Below the pieces are notes generated by a model that made no database searches, was not told where the DNA came from, and was given only the letters and a program-made list of their open reading frames with translations. From the NCBI GenBank assembly GCA_963680875.1, contig OY804582.1:51726646-51790645 (forward strand): a stretch of DNA of 64,000 nt, written 5' to 3'. The stretch comes from Bathymodiolus brooksi. Its lineage: Eukaryota; Mollusca; Bivalvia; Mytilida; Modiolidae. The stretch's first letter is position 1; each line of letters opens with the position of its first letter. The translations under genes and the position numbers were made by a program. Below, in pieces: positions 36,596-46,313 of this stretch.

Positions 36596-36719
36596 GCAGT
36601 ACCGTAGTTACCCCCTTGCCACCCCTTCTGCCATGAAAAAGTAGCCTTATAAGAGGGGTGGTCTCTCATGAGGGGAACAATTTAGTAGTATATTACTGTC
36701 TCAGTGCAACTGATAACTG
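36596..36719. repeat. TATAAGAGGGG dispersed repeat, copy 1
   Basis: It contains AGCCTTATAAGAGGGGTGGT, then CTCTCATGAGG and AACAATTTAGTAG. The reverse complement of this order (CTACTAAATTGTCCTCCTCA, AGAGACACCACCCC) occurs at 42.6 kb, and related phrases occur at 48.6 kb. Function and class are unknown. Confidence 0.6.
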
Positions 36720-37268
36720 GTTTGATAAGAAGGGGTGCATTTGATGGGAGGGGCTTTATAAAAAGGGGACTACTGCTTTTGATGGGAGGAGCTTTATTAA
36801 AGGGGGACTACTGCTTTTGATGGGAGGAGCTTTATAAAAGGGGGACTATTGCTTTTGATGGGAGGAGCTTTATCAAAAGGGGACTACTGCTTTTGATGGG
36901 AGGAGCTTTATAAAAGGGGACTACTGCTTTTGATGGGAGAAGCTTTATAAAAGGGGGACTACTGCTTTTGATGGGAGGAGCTTTATAAAAGGGGGACTAC
37001 TGCTTTTGATGGGAGAAGCTTTATAAAAGGGGGACTACTGCTTTTGATGGGAGGAGCTTTATTAAAGGGGGACTACTGCTTTTGATGGGAGGAGCTTTAT
37101 TAAAGGGGGACTACTGCTTTTGATGGGAGGAGCTTTATAAAAGGAGGACTACTGCTTTTGATAGGAGGAGCTTTATGAAAGGGGGACTACTGCTTTTGAT
37201 GGGAGGAGCTTTATAAAAGGAGGACTACTGCTTTTGATGGGAGAAGCTTTATTAAAGGAGGACTACTG
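36720..37268. repeat. 38-bp minisatellite, about 14 copies
   Basis: The unit is GACTACTGCTTTTGATGGGA followed by GGAGCTTTATAAAAGGGG. Variation is mostly GGAGCTT/GAAGCTT, TATAAAA/TATTAAA and one or two bases of the G run. It lies directly beside the TATAAGAGGGG repeat and its TATAAAAGGGG portion looks derived from it. No coding potential. Confidence 0.96.
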
Positions 37269-37345
37269 TATCAGTAATATTAGTCCTTGGCTGTAGTGAT
37301 TAACAACCAGAGATACGTTTTTGTTCGCTAATGCACAAACAAGGA

Positions 37346-37617
37346 TTTGATTTGATTTTTGGTGTTTAACACCACTTTCAGCAATATTTCAGCTATATTA
37401 TGGCGACCAGTTTTAGTGGTGGAAGAAGCCGAAGTACCCGGAGAGAACCACCGACCATGGGCAAGCAACTGGTAAACTTTATCATTTGCGGCTGCGAGTC
37501 GAGTGCACCCTTTTTTGTAATTTACAAAGCCGGGCACGAACCCATGCCGTATTGGTGATAGGCTTGTATGAGTTAGGTGATGCAACTACCTATCTCATTG
37601 AGCTGCCCATGGGCCCT
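37346..37617 (-). mobile_element. tRNA-derived SINE, type 2, minus strand, with perfect 12-bp target duplication
   Basis: On the minus strand it starts GAGGGCCCATGGGCAGCTCA, with the A-box-like GCTCAATGAGATAGGTAGTT and the B-box-like ATGGGTTCGTGCCCGG. The body GGTGCACTCGACTCGCAGCC and the core CCACTAAAACTGGTCGCCAT follow, ending GGTGTTAAACACC-like and (AAATC)n. CACAAACAAGGA flanks both sides (37334-37345 and 37618-37629), a perfect target duplication showing insertion by retrotransposition. The minus-strand 85-codon frame is SINE sequence. Confidence 0.95.
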
Positions 37618-37629
37618 CACAAACAAGGA

Positions 37630-39021
37630 AGTCAATCATATCACTGAAGACTGGACATTATAAAACATCAAAGCACAACTTTAAAAAAAAAATTATTTCT
37701 TAAAAACAACAATTTAAAAGTACAGTACATAGATGAGATACATTTATATCTTGTAAATGTCCAGTACTTCTGTAAACAACATGTCATGTGCAGGACTGCA
37801 TTATCTCCCTTTGGTGAAAATACACCTATCAGATTTAAGAATATCCCGGATTATCAGATATTTCCCTCTGACATTTAAGGTATGCATATAACCGAATTTG
37901 ACTGTATCAGTATCGCTGAGACAATAACATACTACTAGGTACTAGGTAAAAACTGTATACCTTGTAAATTGTTTACAGCAAGAATTAGTGCAATAAAATC
38001 ACTATTTATGTTAAAAAAAAGATGTAAAGAGAATGAATAACATTGCTTGTTATTGTCACCTGTCTCTATGCAATTTATAATATAAAATAACTTCAGAGAT
38101 AAAAAAAAGTATCATTAAATATGTATTGACCAGTCTAAATCATAGCTGAACAACTTTTTTAATCTTCCCATCTTGTGAAAAGGGTACTTGAAACAGTTAG
38201 AATGACTTAATGAATGATAAGACTGGTGTTGTAAATTTTCAAATTTTACATTGTTAAAGACCGATTTTACAAAGTCAATAAAATTTAATGATTTTATTGC
38301 AGGCCTATAAATCGTGTGACCAAAGTCTGAATATGCTGGGTTAGATCATTGGGTAATATGTTCAGATGGTGGTGGACATTGAAGATTAAATTTAAAGAAA
38401 AGGACAGATTTTGAATAAAGATTAGGTATGTAGTCACTAGACTTTATGTAATTTGGTTCCTGAAGGTGGACTTGTCAAAAACCCGTCCCCTATGATAATA
38501 TTGAATTTGTTGTGGATTTTTTTTTTACCTGCTCAGCTGTTTTGTTTTAAAATTGTTTTAACAATGAGAGAACATATTGCTTGTACACATTGCTTGATTT
38601 AAACATATTCTATGGTACAGTTCTCAAAATTGAAAATTTAAATTTACTGGTCGGAATCAAATTCTTGAATATATTTTTTTATATCTAAAAAACTGAAAAA
38701 TTTACTGCTTCGAACAAAGTTTTACTGGTCTTGGGCCGGAGGAATGTAGCTCATTGCAAGGACTGGTCATAAGAACTTGATTGTATATAAGTTTTAGCAA
38801 CTTCCATTATAATCTCCATGTAATATATATCTCCAAGGACGGGTGGAAATGATCAGTGCCCAAGACTATGTTTTCCAGTCTGTTTTCACAAAGCATTTCT
38901 TGTTATAAGAACAACTGGATTGGATACAAGTTTTAACCACAAACACCATCCTCTCTATGCATTACATATTATACACATATATGCTATAAAATTAAAACAA
39001 GATTTAATGGACTGGTTTCTG
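37630..39021. other. AT-rich intergenic DNA, nothing secure
   Basis: Two related phrases, AAGAACTTGATTGTATATAA and AAGAACAACTGGATTGGATA, occur about 130 bp apart near 38.77-38.92 kb, hinting at an old duplicated repeat. AAGGGAGATAA occurs on the minus strand at 37801-37811. No gene is supported. Confidence 0.45.
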
Positions 39022-39035
39022 ATATATTTTGAAGA

Positions 39036-39308
39036 GCCCGGGTGGCTCAATGAGATAGGTAGTTGGATTACCTAGCAACTCATACAAACCTATCACCAAT
39101 ATGACGTGGGTTCGTGCCCGGCTTTGTAAATTACAAAAAAGGGTGCACTCGACTCACAGCCGCAAGTGATAAAATTTACCAGTTGCTTGCCCATGGTCGG
39201 TGGTTCTCGTCAGGTACTCCGGCTTCATCCACCACTAAAACTGGTCGCCATGATATAGCTGAAATATTGCTAAAAGTGGCATTAAGCACACAAAAAATCA
39301 GTCAATCA
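39036..39308 (+). mobile_element. tRNA-derived SINE, type 2, with perfect 14-bp target duplication
   Basis: It opens GCCCGGGTGGCTCAATGAGA, has the B-box-like GTGGGTTCGTGCCCGG, then GGTGCACTCGACTCACAGCC and the shared CCACTAAAACTGGTCGCCAT core. It ends GGCATTAAGCAC and an (AATC)n tail. ATATATTTTGAAGA is found immediately before (39022-39035) and after (39309-39322), a perfect duplication. It is very similar to the copies at 37.3 and 43.5 kb, so the subfamily was active relatively recently. The 80-codon plus frame here is SINE sequence. Confidence 0.96.
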
Positions 39309-39485
39309 ATATATTTTGAAGATGTGGTGCAAATCACAGAAACTACAACCCATTAGAACAAAAGTATTTTAGAATGGTATATAGATGGTCCTACAAAAAT
39401 GTTCCAGTTAAAAAAAACTTAGAAACATAACTGGGCTGATAACACCAATACCGTGGAGAAAGAGTATGGATGATCCTTGTTGGTT

Positions 39486-39955
39486 TTACATAAGGATTTT
39501 TATAGAATCAAAGCCCTGTATTAATTTTATAAGGATTTTTATAGAATCAAAGGCCTGTATTAATTTTAAAGGGATGTTTATAGAATCAAAGCCCTGTATT
39601 AATTTTATAGGGATTTTTATAGAATCAAAGCCCTGTATTAATTTTATAAGGATTTTTATAGAATCAAAGCCCTGTATTAATTTTATAAGGATTTTTATAG
39701 AATCAAAGCCCTGTATTAATTTTATAGGGATTTTTATAGAATCAAAGCCCTGTGTTAATTTTATAAGGATTTTTATAGAATCAAAGCCCTGTATTAATTT
39801 TATAGGGATTTTTATAGAATCAAAGCCCTGTATTAATTTTATAAGGATTTTTATAGAATCAAAGTCCTGTATTAATTTTATAGGGATTTTTATAGAATCA
39901 AAGCCCTGTATTAATTTTATAAGGATTTTTATAGGATCAAAGCCCTGTATTAATG
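39486..39955. repeat. 39-bp minisatellite, about 12 copies, open on both strands
   Basis: The unit is TAAGGATTTTTATAGAATCA followed by AAGCCCTGTATTAATTTTA. Because 39 is a multiple of three and the unit lacks stops in one frame of each strand, it yields a 184-codon plus frame (FIESKPCINFIRI repeated) and a 163-codon minus frame (GFDSIKILIKLIQ repeated). The plus frame starts and stops at arbitrary flanking codons. I treat both as artefacts of the repeat. Confidence 0.95.
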
Positions 39956-40386
39956 TTTTATTTGTTTGGCTTTCCAATCTTTTGATAAGATATGTAAATT
40001 TTATTTTGATATTTAAATGAAACCAATCAACAGTTGTTCACTAAACAAAGGATTACAGGGTTGAATCAGGATGGTATACAAGTGTTTATCCTATACAGAC
40101 ACCTGTAATGGCTGCAAGTCTTTTATTTAAAAAAGAAGCATCTATATTTACTAAAAATAATCATTAAAGTAATTTTTGAGCATGTTTTCCACTTAAGCTT
40201 GGATAGAAAAACTGTATTTCACTGAAAAAAGCCTTAGATTGAACAATTTCTAGGGCATGTTTTCTGTATAAATTTTGATATTTTATCATTTTGGCTCCTG
40301 AATTAAATATAAAACTTTATTAAAGTGTTTAGATAGTAATTAGGAGAAAATTAAGTCATTTATTACAAATATTATTTTATTATAAA
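39956..40386. other. AT-rich intergenic DNA, nothing recognised
   Basis: No gene or repeat is seen between the 39-bp array and the next MITE. Confidence 0.5.
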
Positions 40387-40388
40387 TA

Positions 40389-40752
40389 CAGTGAAACCTG
40401 TCTAAACTGAACCCTGAATAAACCCAAATCTTGTATAAACCTGTCTAAACCACACCCTGAATAAACTCAAATCTTGTATAAACCTGTCTAAACCAAACCC
40501 TGAATAAACCCAAATCTTGTATAAACCCAAATCTTGTATAAACCCAAATCCTGTATAAACCCAAATCCTGTATAAACCCAAATCTTGTATAAACCCAAAT
40601 CTTGTATAAACCCAAATCCTGTATAAACCGAACTTTTAATGAAATCCCAATGTAGTAAATCTTTGGTAAGTTAACCTGTATAAATTGAACACCTGTCTAT
40701 TCCAAACACAATAGTTGGTCCCAAGGTGGTTCAGCTTAGACAGGTTTCACTG
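40389..40752. mobile_element. pogo/Tc1-like MITE carrying its own 17-bp tandem repeat
   Basis: The left end CAGTGAAACCTGTCTAAACT and the right end (inverted) CAGTGAAACCTGTCTAAGCT are near-perfect inverted repeats of about 23 bp. TA flanks each side (40387-40388 and 40753-40754), as expected for Tc1/mariner/pogo insertion. The interior is about 13 copies of a 17-bp unit AAACCCAAATCTTGTAT with a longer TGTCTAAACCAAACCCTGAA variant at the left. The unit resembles the terminal repeat itself, so the array may have grown from the end. No transposase is present. Confidence 0.85.
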
Positions 40753-41058
40753 TACCACTTATTTAAATTTGGTTGAATTTCCCACACAGGCATCAAAATA
40801 TTTCTTGATAACCAGAAATGGAAATGCAATTGTGTTTTGCACGAAGGAGCATTGTGAACTAAGGATAAACTGTGTAACCAATCAATGCTCCAAGTGTCTG
40901 TTGAGTTGGAATCCTGGGGGATAACATTTTTGACATGCTATGATGATAGGCCATGGTTCAATAATTCTTGTTTATCATATGAGAAAAGTACAGGCACGTG
41001 AGAGCCTCTGGTTTACTAACAGATTTGATTATAAAAATTACTTGGTCAAGTTCTTTTT
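40753..41058. other. Intergenic DNA, nothing secure
   Basis: The 69-codon frame from 40715 begins inside the MITE end and has no recognised domain, although its last part (CELRINCVTNQCSKCLLSW) is cysteine-rich. I do not call it a gene. Confidence 0.45.
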
Positions 41059-41763
41059 AGCTCACCTTGCCAAAGGCAATGTGAGCTTTTGCCATCACTT
41101 GGCATCCGTCGTCTGTCATCTGTTTACTTTTCACATTTTAATCTTCTCCTCTGAAAACCTTCAACCAAATGAACTGGAACTTGGTAGGAAGCATCTATGG
41201 AAGGACCTCTCTAAAGAGTGCACATTTTGTTATGATCCATTACCAAACATAGCTGCCACAGGCAATTCTTGTTTCTGATTGGCCAATTTAAAAAAATCTT
41301 CTCCTCTGAAACCGCTTGGCCAAATGAACCGAAACTTGGTAGGAAACATCTATGGAATGTCCTCTATGAAGATTGCTCATTTCGTCCCGAACGGTTAGCA
41401 AACATGGCTATTAACGAAACTTGGTAGAAATCATCCATGGAATGTCCTCTATGAACATTACTAATTTCTTCCCGATCAGTTAGCAAACATGGCTACAACC
41501 GAAACTTGGTAGGAAGCATCTATGGAATGTCCTCTATGAAGATTGCTCATTTCATCCTGATCGGTTAGCAAACATGGCCACCACATGCAATTCTTGTTTC
41601 TGATTGGTCGATTTCTAAAAAATCTTTTTTTCTTTGAAACTGCTTAGCCATATGAACTGAAACTTGGTAGGAAGCATCTACATGTATGGAAGGTTCTGTA
41701 TTACGTTTCCTCAAAGCAGAATGAAAGGTGAGCGACACAGGCTCAGCCCACTGAGCCTCTAGT
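41059..41763 (+). mobile_element. AGCTCAC hairpin-bounded element, clear copy
   Basis: The left end GCTCACCTTGCC-AAA-GGCAATGTGAGC is a hairpin with one mismatch. It is followed by CACTTGGCATCCGTCGTC. The interior holds four diverged blocks with CTTCTCCTCTGAAA, CCAAATGAAC(T/C)GAAACTTGG, AGGAAGCATCTATGGAATGT and CCTCTATGAAGATTGCTCAT. The right end GGCTCAG-CCCA-CTGAGCC is a perfect 7-bp hairpin followed by TCTAGTT. A hairpin before CTAG is the hallmark of a Helitron 3' end (family knowledge), but the 5' TC end is not evident, so the class is open. The 112-codon frame at 40940 crosses its edge and is not a gene. Confidence 0.8.
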
Positions 41764-42470
41764 TAATAAACTAAATGTTAACAACACCTATTTTGCTGAC
41801 AGCTTGTATCTGTTTTTATTCTTAGAATTTATGCCTCCATTATTGTTTATAATAATTTCATTAGGTTGAAATGCTTGTGAGATCAGAAATATAAAATAGA
41901 TGAAAGCCTTACTGCTATGTTTATTTAGCATCAAATATTTATTCTGAAAAATCTTTCACGGTAAATAAACATTCTGTTACAGATATAAAAATCTAATAAA
42001 ACAGATTTTTCTGTACTTAAAAATGTAAAAAGTCAAGTAAATATTTGGAAATATTATTTCACTCCAGTGATAATCAAATCTTGACTTTGTAATGAGGATA
42101 TTTTATGAGTTGTTCAGAAAACCTTGAAAATCAAAATAGATTATGAAAATCTCCCTTGAAGCAAATATCGGTTTTAATATTTTATTTGTCAGTATTCAAT
42201 AGATGATTATTAAAAGTTAAATATCAGACGTTTTATTTAGTCATACAGATTTAATGTGCCTTATAATCGTAATCAGTTTGATCCTTACAAATTTCTCATA
42301 AACAGTTTCTCTCCATACAAATATTTCCCGTTTATATAGGAATCCTATGGTTTATATTATGATGTTTATAAAATAAGACAGTTAAGAGTTTGTAGTAAAG
42401 AATGTGAAGAGACATATTTTCAACCAGTACTCTCCATTTTAATAGTCCAGAATTCATAAGAGAAAGTTGT
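41764..42470. other. AT-rich intergenic DNA, nothing recognised
   Basis: No open frame, array or element boundary stands out. Confidence 0.55.
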
Positions 42471-42474
42471 AATA

Positions 42475-42880
42475 TTATAGACTCTCCTCGTAAAAGGTCA
42501 TCCTTTCTTTAGAGGATTATAAGAGGTGAGGAATGCAGTAGTACCCCTCTTTTAAAAGCCATTCTCACCAAATCTCCCCCTCTTATCAGGCCGGATTTCA
42601 GATGCTCTGAAATAATCAAATGCACTACTAAATTGTCCTCCTCAAGAGACACCACCCCACTTTTAAGGCCATTGCAGAAGAAGCCTTATAAGAGGAGGGG
42701 GGGGCTACTATAGTAAGATAAGAGGGATGGCATCTGGATTGGGATCTTATAAAAGTGTGACCTTTGGGATTATTTAGTAGTTCCCTATCCACATTCACAA
42801 AGAGGATTGCATGAAGGGGCCAGGGTTCTTATAAAAGTAGAATCACATTCACAGAGGATGGTGTGAAGAAAAAACCTTTA
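42475..42880. repeat. TATAAGAGGGG dispersed repeat, copy 2, with internal inverted parts
   Basis: It holds AGGATTATAAGAGGTGAGGA, then CCCCTCTTATCAGGCC, CTACTAAATTGTCCTCCTCA, AGAGACACCACCCC, GCCTTATAAGAGGAGG and ATCTTATAAAAGTGTGACCT. Forward and reverse versions of the TTATAAGAGG word alternate, so the DNA can fold on itself. It is related to 36.6 kb and 48.6 kb. No coding potential. Confidence 0.6.
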
Positions 42881-42884
42881 TGTA

Positions 42885-42995
42885 TAAAGTTTGCCAGACA
42901 GTGGTTTCCTCTGGATATGCTGATTTCCTCCACCAATAAAACTGGCACCACTGTATAATTATATTGTTGAATGTAACATAAATTAAAGCACATGA
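42885..42995 (+). mobile_element. SINE core fragment, degraded
   Basis: It retains AAAGTTTGCCAGACAGTGGTT-like sequence, GATTTCCTCCACCAATAAAA, CTGGCACCACTGTATAA and ATTGTTGAATGTAACAT. Both ends are missing or worn away. Confidence 0.65.
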
Positions 42996-43180
42996 TAAAA
43001 TAACCATAACCACAGAAATGATTTAAAAAAAAAGAGGCTTATTTTCTTAGTTGCCATAAAATTTTGTTTGAGTTTGGATTTGTCTTATCTTTGTACCATA
43101 CAAAATGAATGTATCAATATATTATATTGTAGAATGTTGCATTAAGCAACCGTAATTCATAATCTAATTATCTCAACTCA

Positions 43181-43430
43181 ATGATGGTATGGTAGTTGGA
43201 TTTATAACTACCTATGTAATCAGTGCCTGTCACCACTTACATTGTGAGTTTGAATACTGCTCAGGCAAGGTGTACTCGATACAACAGTATGTGATAAAGT
43301 TTGTCAGTGACTTGCGGCAGGTTAGTAGTTTTCTCCAGGTACTCCGGTTTCCTCTACCAATAAAATTGACAGCCATGAAATAACAGAAATATTATTGAAA
43401 GTGATGTTAAACACCATAACCCTAACCTTC
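43181..43430 (+). mobile_element. tRNA-derived SINE, type 1
   Basis: It has GATGGTATGGTAGTTGGATT, CAATCAGTGCCTGTCACCAC, the B-box-like GTGAGTTTGAATACTGC, the CAAGGTGTACTCGATACAAC block, the core CTACCAATAAAATTGACAGC, and a GATGTTAAACACCATAACCC tail. The first bases of the usual head (GGCCGTCGTGGCCGTG) are missing. The 64-codon frame at 43189 is SINE sequence. Confidence 0.92.
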
Positions 43431-43487
43431 AACTTTAGATTAAGTAATAATTCATCAAAGCTGTAGTTTATTGTATATTTTTATTTA

Positions 43488-43762
43488 TAGGGTGGCTCAA
43501 TGAGTTAGGTCGTTGGGATCTAACAACTCATACAAGCCTATCACCAATACGGCGTGGGTTTGCGCCCGGCTTTGTAAATAAAAAAAAAAGAGTGCACTCG
43601 ACTCGCAGCCGCATGTGATAAAGTTTACCAGTTGCTTGCCCATGGTCGGTGGTTCTCTCCAGGTACTCCGGCTTCCTCCACCACTAAAACTGGTCACCAT
43701 GATATAGCTGAAATATTGTTGAAAAGGCGTTAAAACACCAAAAATCTAAAATCAAATCAATC
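43488..43762 (+). mobile_element. tRNA-derived SINE, type 2
   Basis: It begins GGGTGGCTCAATGAGTTAGG, then GGCGTGGGTTTGCGCCCGG (B-box region), an A run, GTGCACTCGACTCGCAGCCG and CAGTTGCTTGCCCATGGTCG. The core CCACTAAAACTGGTCACCAT and an (AAATC)n end follow. It lies about 60 bp after a type 1 copy in the same orientation. The minus-strand 67-codon frame is SINE sequence. Confidence 0.93.
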
Positions 43763-44172
43763 CCCCCTTAGAACACTTTGACATCCCTAATATAGGTAGT
43801 AATTATTTTCTCCTATCAATTGTCATTTACAAGTATGAGAAAACTTAGGGTATCAGATGTCACTATGGTAAAAATAATTTATATCACTGTTATATAATCC
43901 TGATAAATTAATCAAATAAAATCCAGGACTTTGACAGCTGCTTGATCACATTTGTAGTATTTGTATAATTTGACTGGAAGGTCTTATTTCTAGCAGAAGT
44001 CTGTTAATGGTGACTTTAGTAAAACAAACATATCTTAGTTAGTACCTAACATAAGTAGTTAGTTGAAAGATTTATTTCTAGTGATATAACATCTGGATTC
44101 CAATTGACATTCTACTTTAAGAAGTATAATATGACAAGGATACAGTTCATATATAACAAATTAATGGCATGC
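43763..44172. other. AT-rich intergenic DNA, nothing recognised
   Basis: No repeat or gene is seen. Confidence 0.5.
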
Positions 44173-44842
44173 ACTTTTTTGTTTACATGATCAAAGTTTT
44201 CGTCAAAAACTTGGTCAAAGTTATCCCGTTTACATGATCAAAGTTTGGTCAAATTTTGTTTCCTACGACCACAGAAATTTGGATCTTCCGGTTGCCATTT
44301 TTCAATATCATGTGCTTTTTGTTTACATAGATCTTCATTCGAAAGATGTTTTAATCACAGGTGCATGGGGCATGGATTTCGTTTCCTCCTCCCCCTTTTT
44401 TCAAAATTTTCATAATCATTCCTTTTTCAAAATTTTCATAATCATTCGTTTTTCTTCATTTGACAATATCAGTAGACGTCATACATCATGAATAATACGT
44501 GTATTCTGTGTCCACAGTTTTTCGACTGATACAGTATTCATGATTATCAAATGAAGAAAAACGAATGATTATGAAAATTTTGAAAAAGGAATGATTATGA
44601 AAATTTTTAAAAAAGGGGGGTAGTAGAGAAAAGGGGGGAGGAGGAAACGAAATTCATGCCCCATGCGCCTGTGGTTTTAATTGGTCAAAGTCCATCAAAG
44701 TTTTTAGAAAAATAGGATGGATTTCATCAAAGTTCTTTGACAAAGTTTTTGATGCAGGTTTACGCGGTCAAAGAACTTTGTCAAAGAAAACTTTGACCAA
44801 GTTTTTGATGGAAAACTTTGATCATGTAAAAGGGCCTTAGGA
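44173..44842. mobile_element. Fold-back element with long inverted arms, about 670 bp
   Basis: The outer ends GTTTACATGATCAAAGTTTT and, inverted from the right end, TTTACATGATCAAAGTTTTC match over about 45 bp. An inner pair of arms also matches: GGGGCATGGATTTCGTTTCC, then two copies of AAAATTTTCATAATCATTC and TTTTTCTTCATTTGA on the left (44366-44465). Their reverse complements lie on the right (about 44545-44665). The centre near 44480-44530 is unpaired. A G-rich (GGGGGGTAG...GGGGGGAGGAGG) stretch in the right arm faces a C-rich stretch in the left arm. The 85-codon plus frame at 44234 is inside it and is not a gene. Confidence 0.85.
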
Positions 44843-44885
44843 CTATAAACTGTTTTGGTATATTTTTGTTCTTTAGTGAATAAAG

Positions 44886-45225
44886 GCTCACTAATCACTG
44901 GTGTAATAGTATACCATTGGTCTGTTTCACTGAAGCATTTCATTATTGACCTGTTTCACTAATCACGGGTGTAATAGTATACCATTGGTCAGTTTCACTG
45001 AAGCATTTCATTATTGACCTGTTTCACCAGTCACTGGTGTAACAGTATACCATTGGTCAGTTTCACTGAAGCATTTCATTATTGACCTGTTTCACTAGTC
45101 ACTGGTGTAACAGTATACCATTGGTCAGTTTCACTGAAGCATTTCATTATTGACCTGTTTCACTAGTCACTGGTGTAACAGTATACCATTGGTCAGTTTC
45201 ACTGAAGCATTTCATTATTGACCAG
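44886..45225. repeat. 68-bp tandem repeat, 5 copies
   Basis: GAAGCATTTCATTATTGACC recurs at 44932 and 45000 (68 bp) and onward. The rest of the unit is TGTTTCACTAGTCACTGGTG, TAACAGTATACCATTGGTCA and GTTTCACT. Copies differ by only a few bases, so the array is young or homogenised. Confidence 0.96.
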
Positions 45226-45274
45226 TTTCAAGAATAATCATATTAAATTGTTGTTGATTTGTATTTTGTCTTAA

Positions 45275-45350
45275 ATCAACAATAAAACTGACCGGCATGA
45301 TCTAACTGAAATATTGTTGAAAGTGGCATTAAGCGTCATAGGCCTAACCC
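45275..45350 (+). mobile_element. SINE 3' fragment
   Basis: Only the core and tail are present: CAACAATAAAACTGACCGGC, ATGATCTAACTGAAATATTG, TTGAAAGTGGCATTAAGCGT. A full type 1 copy follows about 80 bp later. Confidence 0.8.
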
Positions 45351-45427
45351 CTAAATCAACAATTGAATGTTTTGGAAATTATATAATAAACAATTGGTGA
45401 TGTATGATGCAACCTCAAATGTACAAA

Positions 45428-45692
45428 GGGGGCCGTCGTGGCCGTGATCATATGGTAGCTGAAATTACAACTATCTTTGGAATTAGTGCCCATCATCATT
45501 AAAGTTGTGAGTTTGAATCCCACTCATGGAGAGGTTTACTCGATACAACTTTATGTGATTAAGTTTGTCAGTGACTTGCGACAGGTCAGTGGTTTTCTCT
45601 TGTTACTCCTCCACCAATAAAACTGACCGCCACTACCGTATATAGCTGAAATATTATGGGAAGTGACACTAAACACCATAACCCTAACTCTT
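45428..45692 (+). mobile_element. tRNA-derived SINE, type 1
   Basis: The head GGGGGCCGTCGTGGCCGTGA is complete. GTTGTGAGTTTGAATCCCAC contains the B-box-like stretch, followed by the GTTTACTCGATACAAC block. The core has a small deletion (TTGTTACTCCTCCACC) and an insertion (CACTACCGTATATAGCTG). It ends CACCATAACCCTAACTC. Confidence 0.92.
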
Positions 45693-46302
45693 AAATATAC
45701 ATGAATGGTCTTTGGATGGTTCTTTACAAATATCATGTACAATAGCAGAATGTTTTCCCCCAGAAATAAAATAGCTGTGCTGGAATGAAACCATGCACAA
45801 GAAAAGATATAAAAAAAGAACCGGATTGTATTGTGATAATGTCATACATGTATAATTAAAGGAAGGATACAGCCACATATGAGATTCTTAGTTGTGAACC
45901 AGATATGTACATTTTTTGTTGGTTTTTTTCTTTTTGTTTTTCCTTAATTTTTCCTTTTTTTTTTTTATCATTTAGTACTAGGAAGGATTATTTTTCCACT
46001 TCTCCTTTCAAACTCTCATCAATAGATATACAACATGTATTGGGAAAGATTTCTTCCTATCCATATAAAACTGTCATAGATTAAAATTATGGACTATTTG
46101 TCTTCATTGTCAAGTACCGATCATACAGGATATTTGAATTCAACAGGAAGAGTAATTCTACAAGGAGATGTATTTGTTTGATTTTTTGCCTTCTAGTAGG
46201 CCTTGTGGAGGGATTTAAGAAAATTAGCATACATCTATTTATAAATCAGATTTAAACACTTACAGTAACATGAACCAACTAATAACACCTGATAGATTAC
46301 TA
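45693..46302. other. Intergenic DNA; first 45 bp resemble the 32.7-kb repeat
   Basis: ACATGAATGGTCTTTGGATG followed by GTTCTTTACAAAT echoes the block ends in the 160-bp repeat family. The rest is T-rich and unremarkable. The minus-strand frames of 63-64 codons are not supported. Confidence 0.4.
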
Positions 46303-46313
46303 TAGATAATCAT

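Noticed and set aside
36720..37268. Repeated TATAAAAG words as a promoter array
   Set aside because: They are part of a 38-bp minisatellite unit with no gene downstream.
39466..40020. 184-codon plus-strand open frame (and 163 codons on the minus strand)
   Set aside because: Both are translations of a 39-bp tandem repeat; start and stop codons are incidental and both strands are equally open.
40715..40924. 69-codon open frame with several cysteines
   Set aside because: It starts inside the MITE terminal repeat and has no recognised domain or supporting splice or start context.
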